A stretch of 64,000 nt of DNA from Lachnocurva sp045579705 (GTDB taxonomy: Bacteria; Bacillota; Clostridia; Lachnospirales; Lachnospiraceae), in assembly GCA_045579705.1 (NCBI GenBank), contig JAZNMP010000003.1, positions 88,050-152,049 on the forward strand. The letters run 5' to 3'. Position numbers and translations under genes: made by a program. This document shows positions 1 to 8,155 of this stretch, piece after piece; within the stretch, counting starts at the first letter, position 1, and every line of letters starts with the position of its first letter. A model generated the notes under the pieces. It was not told the DNA's origin. It searched no databases and worked only from the letters and a program-made list of their open reading frames with translations.

Positions 1-453
1 GCGACTGTTTTCATCGAACTTAAGTCTTCTGTAATCTTTCATGATATACAGTTGAAATTCCGGAGATATCCACGAGGCAAAAGATAAAGCAATATCACTA
101 TGTGCATATGTGCCGCCACCATATCTTCCCGATTTAGATACAATACCTTTGGCATTCATCTGCTCAATCCATTTTGTAGGTGTCATAACAAAACGATTTA
201 GGCCAGCTTCATTTTTAACCGCCTCGAATTGCACACGGTTAAAATCCGGATTGTGAAGTGTTTCCCAAACAGCAAGAAATTCAATCGTATTTCTATTACG
301 CATCCAGTTTTGAATAACAAAACGTGGGTCATCCACATTCCTATATTTTGCTATATCTGTCAAGGATATAAATTCGTTTTCGAAATCTGTTGTATATATA
401 CCAATATCAATACCTTTGGCATGGATTGTATCTTTCTTTATCGTCTTAGGCAT
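1..453 (-). CDS. KilA-N domain protein, N-terminal 151 residues (cut by the window edge)
   Basis: The frame is open for 151 codons from an ATG at 453 and runs off position 1, so the C-terminus is not visible. A GGAGG lies just before the ATG. The residues follow the KilA-N pattern: an early 'ISLTDIAKY' strand-helix, 'VIQNWMRNRNTIEFL', then a basic stretch 'GRYGGGTYAHSDIALSFASW' near residues 110-130. KilA-N proteins are DNA-binding proteins typical of phages and integrated elements; their exact role is usually unknown. The stop codon of the upstream gene is one base away, so the two are probably co-transcribed. Family assignment rests on motif recognition by eye. Confidence 0.85.
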   Translation of the reverse strand, partial: MPKTIKKDTIHAKGIDIGIYTTDFENEFISLTDIAKYRNVDDPRFVIQNWMRNRNTIEFLAVWETLHNPDFNRVQFEAVKNEAGLNRFVMTPTKWIEQMNAKGIVSKSGRYGGGTYAHSDIALSFASWISPEFQLYIMKDYRRLKFDENSR

Positions 454-454
454 A

Positions 455-1210
455 TTATTCCACCTCCCCGGTCAGATAATCATATAGTTTTTCGGCAGAA
501 CTTAAGTCTATATCATGGCCATTCTCGTCTGTAATCATTCCGGGCACATATTTTCGTCCATAATCCAACTCATAAATATAATAGTCGATGTTTTCACCTG
601 CATCCTTAAGCAGTTTCCGAAGCAAAAACACCACCGTGCTTTCATGAGAAATCTGAAGTGAAGCTCCGTTACAAAAGTCACATTCCACATTCTCCCTACT
701 GTTTCGAAATAATTCATCAACTTTACTAACAAGATCTGAAGACTCCCTTAACCGATTCAGTATTTCAATAAATTCTTCTTTACTGATATTTGTCCTGAAT
801 TCTTTGGCATTTTCATGCAATACCCTGTGAATCATCTTCTCAACTTGCTGAAATCGTACGATTCCCAATGTTCTCTTATCTAAGAAAGATGTGCCGTTTT
901 GATCTTTTATGATCCATTCACAATCAGAATTATTGATGATATACAGGTAATCCGTCCAATTCTCCGTAATGTCAATTACCCTCTCCTCCTTGCAGGCAAG
1001 CGGATGGATCAGTTCTTCCTCGTAACCGTAATGAGACTTATTAAACCGGATTACAAAACTCTCATAGTTACTGTAGTTCGAAAACAATCCTGCTTCGAAC
1101 ATTTCCGGAATTCTATCAGTCTTCCCATCCGGATACATATCCCCATTAAATTCTACTGACGAGAAAATCTTCCCGTCCCGGTCAATGTAAATAATCTTTC
1201 CTCTTGTCAT
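455..1210 (-). CDS. Hypothetical protein, 251 aa, translationally linked to the KilA-N gene
   Basis: I do not recognise this protein. It begins at an ATG at 1210, seven bases after a GGAGG; a GTG directly before it at 1213 is a poorer start because it sits too close to the ribosome binding site. The protein is acidic, has no membrane segment or signal peptide, and carries one CxxC pair ('CDFC') near residue 175. The last 80 residues alternate helix and strand. Its stop lies one base before the start of the KilA-N gene, so it belongs to the same transcript and probably to the same integrated element. No function is proposed. Confidence 0.75.
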   Translation of the reverse strand: MTRGKIIYIDRDGKIFSSVEFNGDMYPDGKTDRIPEMFEAGLFSNYSNYESFVIRFNKSHYGYEEELIHPLACKEERVIDITENWTDYLYIINNSDCEWIIKDQNGTSFLDKRTLGIVRFQQVEKMIHRVLHENAKEFRTNISKEEFIEILNRLRESSDLVSKVDELFRNSRENVECDFCNGASLQISHESTVVFLLRKLLKDAGENIDYYIYELDYGRKYVPGMITDENGHDIDLSSAEKLYDYLTGEVE

Positions 1211-1288
1211 CACGCACCTCCGATGTTTTTCTTTTATCGTATGATATGCGTGATATCATGTCATTGGACGGATAATCCAAAATCCTTG

Positions 1289-1615
1289 CTATGCAGCAAT
1301 CAGTGAATAATACACCTGTATTCGTTTTATGAAACAAATTGAATTTACTTCTACGGTCGAACAGAATTCATAAGCATACTTTGAGTATTGTTTTACTAAC
1401 AGATCCTCCATATGAACATGGAACAATTCACTAAGTCGAAGAAGATTATCAACAGAAGGCAGTATTATTCCCTTAAACCATCTGTATACCGGTTGCGGGC
1501 ATGACAATCCAAGATACTGTTGAATATCCTTTACGCTATATCCATTCTCAAATGCATATTTTCTAAGGTTGTTTCCGGTCTTCTCCATATCAATTATAGT
1601 TTTACTTTCAATCAT
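1289..1615 (-). CDS. Helix-turn-helix protein, Xre-like, 108 aa
   Basis: A small regulator-like protein with a predicted helix-turn-helix at about residues 15-60. 'VKDIQQYLGLSCPQPVYRWF' is the recognition region and 'LPSVDNLLRLSELFHVHMED' is the usual Xre C-terminal helix pair. A GGGGA lies 9-13 bases before the ATG. The last 35 residues are not part of the fold and may bind a partner. It lies between the hypothetical/KilA-N pair and a broken recombinase gene, so it may be a regulator of the same former mobile element. Its target is unknown. Confidence 0.75.
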   Translation of the reverse strand: MIESKTIIDMEKTGNNLRKYAFENGYSVKDIQQYLGLSCPQPVYRWFKGIILPSVDNLLRLSELFHVHMEDLLVKQYSKYAYEFCSTVEVNSICFIKRIQVYYSLIAA

Positions 1616-1640
1616 TCGTCCTGTCCCCTTTTATTCTGTA

Positions 1641-2265
1641 TTAATCCTCCATCTCAACATCCAGAGTAATAGCTTTCGGACAGGTCTTGCTCACCCTCTG
1701 CAAAAGCACACAGCTTTCGATTTGCGAACCATTGTCCAAACTAATCTTCATATCTTTTGAAATGATTGGAAGTTTGAATTCGATGGATTTAAACCACTGT
1801 CCATTTTCTTGTTCTTCTTCGTAAATCTCAACCTTTTCAATGAATTGTGTCAGGAACTCTCTTCGTTCCGCTTCATTCATTGGTTCGTACATTTTGTCAA
1901 AAAAGATTAAAGCTTTGTAGATATTGTCTCCACAAACCTTTTCAGCAAGTATTGACCTCTTCTTAGCTTTAGCCTCTACTAAAGTGTTTTCTGTCTCTTC
2001 GATTTTATCATAAGTCTTACTAAGGCGGTCCTCTAAATCTGCTTTTCTTCTCTTGTAATGCTTATCTTCATAATCCAAGTTGTCCAAATCTGAAAGAATG
2101 GCATTCTTGTTCAAGTAACTTTGGCGTAGCATCTTTTCCTGAGCAGATATTTCCTAAATTTGATCCCATATCTGTATTAGCGTACTGGTCAAAGAATGTT
2201 CTGATAGCTACAGCTTCCTCCTCGTTGATTTCAAGTTTTCCATCATATACAAGTATACAAATAAG
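1641..2265 (-). pseudogene. Remnant of a large serine recombinase (C-terminal part only)
   Basis: From 2132 to 1641 an open frame encodes 163 residues with a long charged helix ('DRLSKTYDKIEETENTLVEA') followed by 'EFLTQFIEKVEIY', the C-terminal coiled-coil region of large serine recombinases of transposons and conjugative elements. From about 2265 to 2100 another frame reads 'VYDGKLEINEEEAVAIRTFF', which looks like the middle Recombinase domain. The two pieces are out of frame and the catalytic N-terminal resolvase domain and the zinc ribbon are missing, so a deletion plus frameshift has destroyed the gene. This is good evidence that an integrated element once lay here. The exact pseudogene limits are approximate. 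Confidence 0.7.
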
Positions 2266-3059
2266 CTTTTATTATCTCCTTCCCCAATCAAATCATCTCC
2301 TTTAAATACTTTTATCTGGGAGCTTTAACAAAGCATCAATAACCGGACGAACCATTTGTACTGATTCTACCTTGTTAATAGCACAGAGCGTTCGTCCTGC
2401 ATCCTTACTTGATGCTCCACAGTGGAATGCCTGCTCTGTTGGCAATCCATAATCGAGAATAATAAATCTATCATGACAATCCGGATTTGGTTTAATCCGA
2501 AGTGGTGGGTACTGGTTTATAAAATCATTAACCACAGATGTCGTAAGAAATCCTCTCTTGCCATGCCCATTCTCCGTAAAAAGGATTACTTCCACGCCTG
2601 GATTCTTCTGCGATAATAACTGCAATGATTTTGTATTCATATAATCGTCAACAACATAAATTGATTTTGCTGCCTGCTGATAGATATCTATGTAAGCAAC
2701 ATCTGCCTCAAACTTCTGACCTTTATAAATTATGAAATTCTTAAAATCCTTATCTGAAACAAAGTTTTCATTCAAGGTATCAATACTCTTCTGTATATCT
2801 TCAATTGCTTTATCCGTTAGCTTCTGATGATCAATTGCTCCAGCCATTTGCACAGATAACTCCGAAACTTTAGCAGTAACTATGCTCATTTCAGACTGTG
2901 TAACAAACTGCTGATTCTGACGGATATAGTGACGCATTTCCTTAAAAGCGCGCATGATAAAAATACTTTGTTGCTCTGCTAATTCTCCTCTAAGAACAGT
3001 AGCAAGCATATATATTCACTGCTCAGTAAAAGCATAAGGAAGTTTTCTTTTACCGCCCC

Positions 3060-3090
3060 AACTTGAAGTCGCATTTTGCGACTTCAAGTT
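3060..3090. repeat. Palindrome copy 1: 14-bp arms, 3-nt centre, inside the ORF6N coding region
   Basis: The arm AACTTGAAGTCGCA is followed after three bases by its exact reverse complement. It lies within codons for the '(N)LKSQNATSS' part of the ORF6N protein. The core GAAGTCGCA is shared with two further copies at 3100-3122 and 3358-3380. Confidence 0.85.
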
Positions 3091-3099
3091 CTCTTGTGA

Positions 3100-3122
3100 T
3101 GAAGTCGCAAAATGCGACTTCA
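3100..3122. repeat. Palindrome copy 2: 10-bp arms, inside the ORF6N coding region
   Basis: TGAAGTCGCA, three As, then TGCGACTTCA. It begins 9 bp to the right of copy 1 and encodes 'VKSHFATS', so the DNA repeat also shows up as a repeated peptide pattern (KSHFATSS / KSQNATSS). Confidence 0.85.
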
Positions 3123-3357
3123 CCAAATCAACTTCATCCATTGTTAATTGAAACATAAAATCCTCTGGGAATCTGTTTATATTTCGTTTAACCTGCTCAT
3201 TTAATCTTTTAACCTCATATCCATATATTGAAGCCAAATCATAATCTAGCATCACCTGTTGTCCGCGTATCGTATATACACAGTTTCTAATAGACTCAAC
3301 TGTGAGTAATCCTGTTGTATTTTCCATAAACACTATATTCCTTTGCATTTTCTTTTT

Positions 3358-3380
3358 TGAAGTCACAAATTGTGACTTCA
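3358..3380. promoter_or_regulatory. Palindrome copy 3, about 30 bp upstream of the ORF6N start: possible operator
   Basis: TGAAGTCACA, three bases, TGTGACTTCA. It matches copies 1 and 2 with one compensated change in each arm (G to A and C to T), which keeps the symmetry. It lies 31-53 bp before the ATG at 3327 and outside the likely coding region. The position suits binding by a dimeric regulator, perhaps the ORF6N protein itself. This role is inferred. Confidence 0.5.
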
Positions 3381-3481
3381 TGTATTTACGCGTTAAAAAC
3401 AAAAATATTTTTGTGGCCGAAAAAATCGACCACAAAGCCTCGATTCAAATTTGTAAACGCATATTAGACTTAGAACTATAT

Positions 3482-3772
3482 CTACATGTCTTCAAGACTT
3501 TCTATCTTCTTCAGTGCTTCCATATAAGCCATAAGACGCTTCTGCTGTTCTTCCTTGAGATTATGATAATCTTCAATCATCTGAACATCCCCAGGAGTAA
3601 ATTTACTTTCAGGACTTGCAGCTGCAATTTCCTCTTCATCCTCAATTCCTTTTCCTGTTAGAAGCTGCTCTGGAGTAATCTGTAAAACATTACAAATATC
3701 CATTATCTTTTCTACAGTAGGATTAGTCTTTCTCTTTTTCCATTCGCTTATCGTGCCTTGTTTTTGAATAAA
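3482..3772 (-). pseudogene. Xre-family regulator, N-terminally truncated
   Basis: The open frame reads 'GTISEWKKRKTNPTVEKIMD' and then 'VLQITPEQLLTGKG', the second half of a classic Xre helix-turn-helix, followed by an acidic linker and a helical tail ('EDYHNLKEEQQKRLMAYMEA'). The first helices ('MYERI... ' in relatives) are absent: the frame meets the terminator of the MFS gene at about 3777. An internal ATG at 3703 would make 73 residues lacking a complete helix-turn-helix. The truncation at the terminator suggests that this is one edge of a rearranged accessory segment. Confidence 0.7.
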
Positions 3773-3776
3773 AGAA

Positions 3777-3798
3777 AAGAGCCGATTTCTCGACTCTT
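3777..3798 (-). terminator. Intrinsic terminator of the MFS transporter gene
   Basis: Nine-base arms (AAGAGTCGA / TCGGCTCTT, one G-T pair) around a GAAA tetraloop. On the minus strand a T-rich stretch follows, 28 bases after the MFS stop codon. Confidence 0.75.
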
Positions 3799-3826
3799 CT
3801 CAAAGATGATTACTGTATTATTTTAT

Positions 3827-5110
3827 TCAGTCTTCGATGTAATGATACTGTTTCAATCTACTTCCCGTGGCAATACACAGAATACTTCCAATTACTCCAA
3901 GTATTAGCATCATCAATGCTGCTCCCGAACCTTTTCCGCTACCGAACAGAAAAGTCAAAGCGTATGAGGATTCCTGCGTTTTCATAAAAGGCTCACACAC
4001 CTTGTCCACCATAAATCCGCCCCAGAACAGCCCAATAGGTATCGTGAAAAACTGAAACGTGTTCCTACAGGCATATACCCTTCCCTGTAAATCCACTGGA
4101 ATGGAATTTCTCAATATAACATCCAGATTAGCACTCATGATAGGAACTAAAATCCATCCAATTATCTGCCCTATGCACCAAACAAACGGCTCTCTGGCAA
4201 ATGCCAAAAGAAAATTCTCAGTGCTAAGAGAGATAAGCATTGTAAGATAAACGACTTTCACACGGTCTCTTGGTTTCGGAAGAATCGACACAATCAAGCT
4301 TCCGATGATCATAGCCGCGCCGGAAGCAGATGTTACTATTCCAAGAACATTTGTCCCACCCTTTGGGTTTGGAATTACATATCCCGGAAGCGTAGCATCA
4401 AAGGCAGATGCTACAAAGTTGACGCCAGACATAAACAAAATCAATGTAAATACAAGCGGCGTCTCTTTTAGAAACTTCAAACCTTCTCTTGCCAGCTTAA
4501 GCGTACTTTCTTCTTCTGCCTTTGCTGTTTTAGGCACTTTGATAAATGCCGCAAGCGCAATAAATGCGACCAGAAAGCTTATCAAATCGACAGCAATCAC
4601 TAGTTCTAATCCGGCGAATGAATACAAAGCCGCAGCAATCAATGGATTTAGAATGGAGATAACCGATCTTGCCAGAGACTGCAACCCACTCACCTTCTGA
4701 TATTGATCCTTAGGAACAATCAAAGTCATTGTAACTTCAGATGCCGGCTGCTGGACCGTATTCATCAATCCTGAAAGCATATTTATAGCATATAAATGCC
4801 AGATTACAAGAGTTCCTGTTCTATAAAGCAGAAATACCACAAGAGTTGAAACTGCAGCCATTGTATCGCATACAAGCATCGTTCTTTTCTTATCAAAGCG
4901 ATCTGTCAATGCCCCCGCGAAAATACTCATAATTACATATGGTGCGTAAGAACATATCGTCAGTGTTGATGTGCTTAAAGCTGACCCTGTTTTCTCATAT
5001 AGCCATAAGGTCAAAGCAAACGCTGTGATACTACTTCCCAGTTGCGATAAACTCTGGGTACTCCAAAGAACATAAAAATCACGTAACACAAATTCTTTTT
5101 TATTATTCAT
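3827..5110 (-). CDS. MFS transporter, drug-efflux type (MefA-like), 427 aa
   Basis: An integral membrane transporter with about 12 hydrophobic segments. The loop 'GALTDRFDKKRTML' at about residues 65-78 is the motif A signature of the major facilitator superfamily. The overall pattern ('FYVLWSTQSLSQLGSSITAF' at the N-terminus) resembles the macrolide-efflux (MefA/enterobactin exporter) branch, so proton-driven export of a small molecule is likely; the substrate cannot be read from sequence. The ATG at 5110 is chosen because AAAGGAG lies eight bases before it; an upstream ATG at 5149 has no ribosome binding site. It sits between two broken genes but is itself intact. Confidence 0.85.
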   Translation of the reverse strand: MNNKKEFVLRDFYVLWSTQSLSQLGSSITAFALTLWLYEKTGSALSTSTLTICSYAPYVIMSIFAGALTDRFDKKRTMLVCDTMAAVSTLVVFLLYRTGTLVIWHLYAINMLSGLMNTVQQPASEVTMTLIVPKDQYQKVSGLQSLARSVISILNPLIAAALYSFAGLELVIAVDLISFLVAFIALAAFIKVPKTAKAEEESTLKLAREGLKFLKETPLVFTLILFMSGVNFVASAFDATLPGYVIPNPKGGTNVLGIVTSASGAAMIIGSLIVSILPKPRDRVKVVYLTMLISLSTENFLLAFAREPFVWCIGQIIGWILVPIMSANLDVILRNSIPVDLQGRVYACRNTFQFFTIPIGLFWGGFMVDKVCEPFMKTQESSYALTFLFGSGKGSGAALMMLILGVIGSILCIATGSRLKQYHYIED

Positions 5111-5258
5111 TTCTTTGCTCCTTTGTTTTTTGATGATTTCAAGAAGCAAAGTCTGAGGATATATGGATTCCTATCTTGTCAAATCCATTCCTCCATACAG
5201 TCTCCTCAAACCCTGCATGGAGCTAAAGCAATGCAAAGTATCATAATAATATTTCCTC

Positions 5259-5908
5259 CTATACATTCTTCCTTGCGTCCTTGATATGGTAGTAGTCTTC
5301 CAAGTCCACATCAATCCTGAGTATTTCCTGAATCTTCTGAAAATCATACTTCTTATGCAGATTATCAAGAACAGATGCCAATTCCTTCTTGCCGTGCTTC
5401 CAAATAAACATGGCCATCGTCTTCACCGCATTCGCATCATTTCCGAGTGCGTAGAATCCTGTAACGCAATCCGCGAGATTTTTCATCATCAGATAGCAGT
5501 TAATCCCATTTTTATAAAAATCAGTTAGTTCTCCAACACACTTATATCCCAGATTTTCATATAATTTCTTCGCTCCCGGGTTATAATCATCTACAGTTAA
5601 GAAATACTTTGCCGAAGAAGAATCGGAAGCATTATCCTCAAAAATTCTATCAACTGCTTACCGATACCACAACTTCTGTATTCTTCCTTTACTGCAACAA
5701 TATGGAGATAAGGGTAGCTTCCAAAAACACCATTTGTCATGTAGTAAATAAACCCCAGGCATTTCTCATTTTCATCCAATGCAACATATATGTTTTCTTG
5801 TCCCACTGCATATGCAAGCATATTAGCTGCCTTTTGATGAATTCTAAAATACGCTTTCCCTAAATCCGAATTTTACAATATTTCTATGCAGCTATCAATA
5901 TATTTCAT
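5259..5908 (-). pseudogene. GNAT acetyltransferase gene with a nonsense codon and a frameshift
   Basis: An ATG at 5908 begins 'MKYIDSCIEIL', then TAA at 5875-5873 where AAA (Lys) would be expected, then 'NSDLGKAYF' continues in the same frame. The GNAT core follows: 'LHIVAVKEEYRSCGIGKQLI' is the acetyl-CoA binding motif A (RxxGxG). Within a run of five As at 5640-5644 one base appears to be missing; past it the next frame reads 'YFLTVDDYNPGAKKLYENLG' and 'NCYLMMKNL', the usual end of the domain. A further 70-residue tail runs to 5259. With two independent lesions this gene is not expressed as an intact enzyme. The original substrate is unknown. Confidence 0.85.
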
Positions 5909-6271
5909 ATTTGCAAGTTAACAATGTATGAAAACCCGGTTCTTTCTGAAAGGCATTCCGCATATTTTCTGGTCGCCCCATATAATTCATGTTTTCTCTC
6001 GTTTAAGTAGCAATAATCCTTTTATGGTCATCAAAATAAAGACTACAGATGTAGCATACGATGCCCTGGTGATAAGAAGATGGATACGATGCCTCCATAA
6101 CCCCTTCTATAGGAATAGGCCTATAGTTGATTGGTATCATCTCATGGAAGCCTACGTTAAATCCAGCAAATCCGATATCTGTTCCATTTTGGCCGACCGG
6201 CTGATTTCAAAGTATCAAAGGATATGAAAAACAGAAAGAATCTTGCCGTCACATGAGCGATACGCTTCGTG
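5909..6271. other. About 360 bp without a convincing gene
   Basis: A plus-strand frame is open for 99 codons from 5928 but has no ribosome binding site and no recognisable motif. On the minus strand, about 5996-6190 reads 'FHEMIPINYRPIPIEGVMEA' and on to 'CSLYFDDHKR' before a TAA; this looks protein-like and could be a gene fragment. Neither can be assigned. The stretch fits the general decay seen from 1 to 5900. Confidence 0.4.
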
Positions 6272-7627
6272 TCATGCCCCGGAATATAATTTTTTCATGT
6301 GTTTTTTCACCGACTTCAATAATATCTTATCACTGCTCTGCAGCAATACAAAGGCCAATACACACGCCAAAATGTGGCTTACAAGAAAAGCAAACCATAT
6401 TCCCGACAGTCCGAATATATGCTTTAGCATCAAAGCTGGCAGCACCCTGAATATAATGTAATACGCAATAAGCAACAGCATAGCCCTCTCCGGTCTTCCA
6501 ATTCCAGTAATATATCCCTGAATACAGCTTGTAAGCATATTTAATACGTATCCGATGCTGACAATATGGAAGAACTCTGCAACTATAACGCCAACCTCTG
6601 CTCCCTGGCCGAAGCATCCGCTAAGCATAGGACTTGCGCAGATGACAAGGGCGCTTACCAAGCCAATCAGAACTCCCCCTGTAAGCATGGCTTTTTTACA
6701 ATAATCACCAGCTCGGTCTATACGACCTGCGCCCTTACATTGACCAACTATAGAGGTAACAGCCATTGACATGGCATTGGTGGGCATAAACATAATAAGT
6801 TCAAGATTCCTTACCACTCCATATCCAGCAAGGGCTGTCAGTCCGAAGGGATTAACAAATGTAATCATAACGGCGGAACTTAATGCCGGCATAATAGACT
6901 GTATTGAAGTCGGAACACATAGCCTTCCCATGGTTTTTACATCCTCCCATGACATTGCCTTAAAATCAAATGAGAACCATTTCTTTTTATAATGATAAGC
7001 AAACGCATACGCAAGGCAACCAAACTCCGATATCACTGTTGCTATGGCTACCCCATTGAATCCCCACCAGTTAATCATTATGGGATCAAGGATAGCATTA
7101 ACTATCACCGTCATAAGCATTCCTTTCATCTGAAAAACCGAGTCTCCAAAGGCCCTGAATATAGATGTAAACTGCATGTATAAAAAGAGAGCAACATTTC
7201 CAATAAGATACAGTTTCAGATAAGACACCGCTTCAGTAAGTACCTCTGCAGGCGTACCCATTACTGTCAGAAGATACTCAGATGCAAGTTCTCCCACAAG
7301 GCATATCGCTCCGGAAAAAACCAGAGAAACTATCATAACAACGGCGGCTGCTCTTTTTACTCCCACTGTGTCCTTTGCTCCGACACGTTGGGCAATCATA
7401 ACCGATACTCCGTTACCAACACCCATTGATAAGGAATTCATAATAAGGACAATAGCTGTACTTGCCGTAAGTGCAGACATACCTGCCTCCCCCAGGAGAT
7501 TTCCTACCCACAGGCTATCAACCATACTGTATGCCATGGTAAGTGTCATGGCAAGCATAAGGGGTACAAAGAGCTTCATTAGAGCTCTTGTTGTGTTTTC
7601 GTTTATAAAATCTACTTTACTTTTCAT
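6272..7627 (-). CDS. MATE family efflux transporter, 451 aa
   Basis: An integral membrane protein with about 12 hydrophobic segments and the two-fold internal layout of MatE proteins; length is normal for the family. 'LMLAMTLTMAYSMVDSLWVG' is the typical first segment of the multidrug and toxin extrusion family. Such pumps export cationic drugs or metabolites using a Na+ or H+ gradient; the substrate here is unknown. The start overlaps the end of the flavodoxin gene by 11 bases, so the two are translated from one message, and the TetR gene lies upstream of both. Induction by the TetR ligand is therefore likely. Confidence 0.9.
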   Translation of the reverse strand: MKSKVDFINENTTRALMKLFVPLMLAMTLTMAYSMVDSLWVGNLLGEAGMSALTASTAIVLIMNSLSMGVGNGVSVMIAQRVGAKDTVGVKRAAAVVMIVSLVFSGAICLVGELASEYLLTVMGTPAEVLTEAVSYLKLYLIGNVALFLYMQFTSIFRAFGDSVFQMKGMLMTVIVNAILDPIMINWWGFNGVAIATVISEFGCLAYAFAYHYKKKWFSFDFKAMSWEDVKTMGRLCVPTSIQSIMPALSSAVMITFVNPFGLTALAGYGVVRNLELIMFMPTNAMSMAVTSIVGQCKGAGRIDRAGDYCKKAMLTGGVLIGLVSALVICASPMLSGCFGQGAEVGVIVAEFFHIVSIGYVLNMLTSCIQGYITGIGRPERAMLLLIAYYIIFRVLPALMLKHIFGLSGIWFAFLVSHILACVLAFVLLQSSDKILLKSVKKHMKKLYSGA

Positions 7628-8072
7628 AAGTCTTTTCCACCTTCTTTACAAATTCTACTGCTGCCTTAAGCTCTTCCTCATTGGGATTGGACTTATTCAT
7701 TCCTCCGATTAACTTTAATGGTCCATATGCGTTAAAACCACGACATCCGTATGTTCCAAGGCACTTGGCTCCTCGCTCTTCTACGACCTTCTTAATCTTA
7801 GCGGCAAAATCCTTATCGTTCTTTGCACAGGTATAGATAAAGAAAGTCCCCTTCCCCGCTGGAATCTGTTCTGCCACACGGCTTACCGAATCGTAAAACT
7901 TGGAATATGCTATACCCGATGCAAAGCCCACCATGTCATAATCCTCCCATTTGAAATCCGCTCCCACGTTCCCGGCCTCTATTAGTTCCACTTGACATTC
8001 TGCTGCCACGCGGTCACATACCTTCTTTGTATTACCATGGTGCTTTGATTCATAGATAATTATTGTCTTCAT
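7617..8072 (-). CDS. Flavodoxin family protein, 151 aa
   Basis: A short flavodoxin. The N-terminal 'IIIYESKHHGNTKKVCDRVA' is the FMN phosphate-binding loop (T/S-x-x-G-N-T), and 'DYDMVGFASGIAYSKFYDSV' is the second FMN loop. It probably carries electrons for a reductase or acts in quinone or stress redox chemistry in the cytoplasm. It is the first gene after a palindromic operator and overlaps the MATE gene, forming a TetR-flavodoxin-MATE cassette. AAAGGAAAA precedes the ATG. Confidence 0.9.
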   Translation of the reverse strand: MKTIIIYESKHHGNTKKVCDRVAAECQVELIEAGNVGADFKWEDYDMVGFASGIAYSKFYDSVSRVAEQIPAGKGTFFIYTCAKNDKDFAAKIKKVVEERGAKCLGTYGCRGFNAYGPLKLIGGMNKSNPNEEELKAAVEFVKKVEKTYEK

Positions 8073-8088
8073 AATTGTTTTCCTTTCT

Positions 8089-8107
8089 ATGAATGAATTT
8101 CATTCAT
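8089..8107. promoter_or_regulatory. TetR operator 1, in front of the flavodoxin-MATE operon
   Basis: ATGAATGAA, one base, TTCATTCAT: a perfect 19-bp inverted repeat 17 bases before the flavodoxin ATG. The same half-site occurs in front of the tetR gene at 8793-8811. Binding by the adjacent TetR protein is inferred from the arrangement. Confidence 0.75.
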
Positions 8108-8124
8108 TTATATTGTTTATTTTT

Positions 8125-8150
8125 ACCCCTGATACAATTGTTTCAGGGGT
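8125..8150 (-). terminator. Hairpin after tetR, probably a weak terminator or attenuator
   Basis: ACCCCTGA and TCAGGGGT arms with a 10-base loop, starting six bases after the tetR stop. On the minus strand there is no T-run after it, so readthrough into the flavodoxin operon is possible. Confidence 0.5.
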
Positions 8151-8155
8151 TTGTC

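Larger units (their letters stand above)
2302..3327 (-). pseudogene. ORF6N domain protein interrupted by an in-frame TGA
   Basis: The start is the ATG at 3327 after AAAGGA; an upstream ATG at 3435 has no such site. Residues 1-103 are an ORF6N domain ('VMLDYDLASIYGYEVKRLNE', 'RFPEDFMFQL', 'GKRKLPYAFTEQ'). The next codon is TGA at 3018-3016, where family members usually have glycine ('EQG', GGA). The frame then continues without shift as 'IYMLATVLRGE' for 237 more residues. That second part has a helical linker and a domain with 'CHDRFIILDYG' and 'HCGASSKDAG', which resembles a degenerate phospholipase-D-like fold seen in phage and abortive-infection proteins. One base change would restore a protein of about 340 aa. 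An ATG at 3009 could restart translation of the second half. Whether either half is made is unknown. Confidence 0.8.

Noticed and set aside
3016..3018. TGA in the ORF6N gene as a selenocysteine codon
   Set aside because: The family has glycine at this place, the protein has no redox function, and no selenocysteine insertion hairpin follows the codon that I can see.
5928..6227. 99-codon plus-strand frame
   Set aside because: No ribosome binding site, no recognisable motif, and it overlaps a more protein-like fragment on the other strand.
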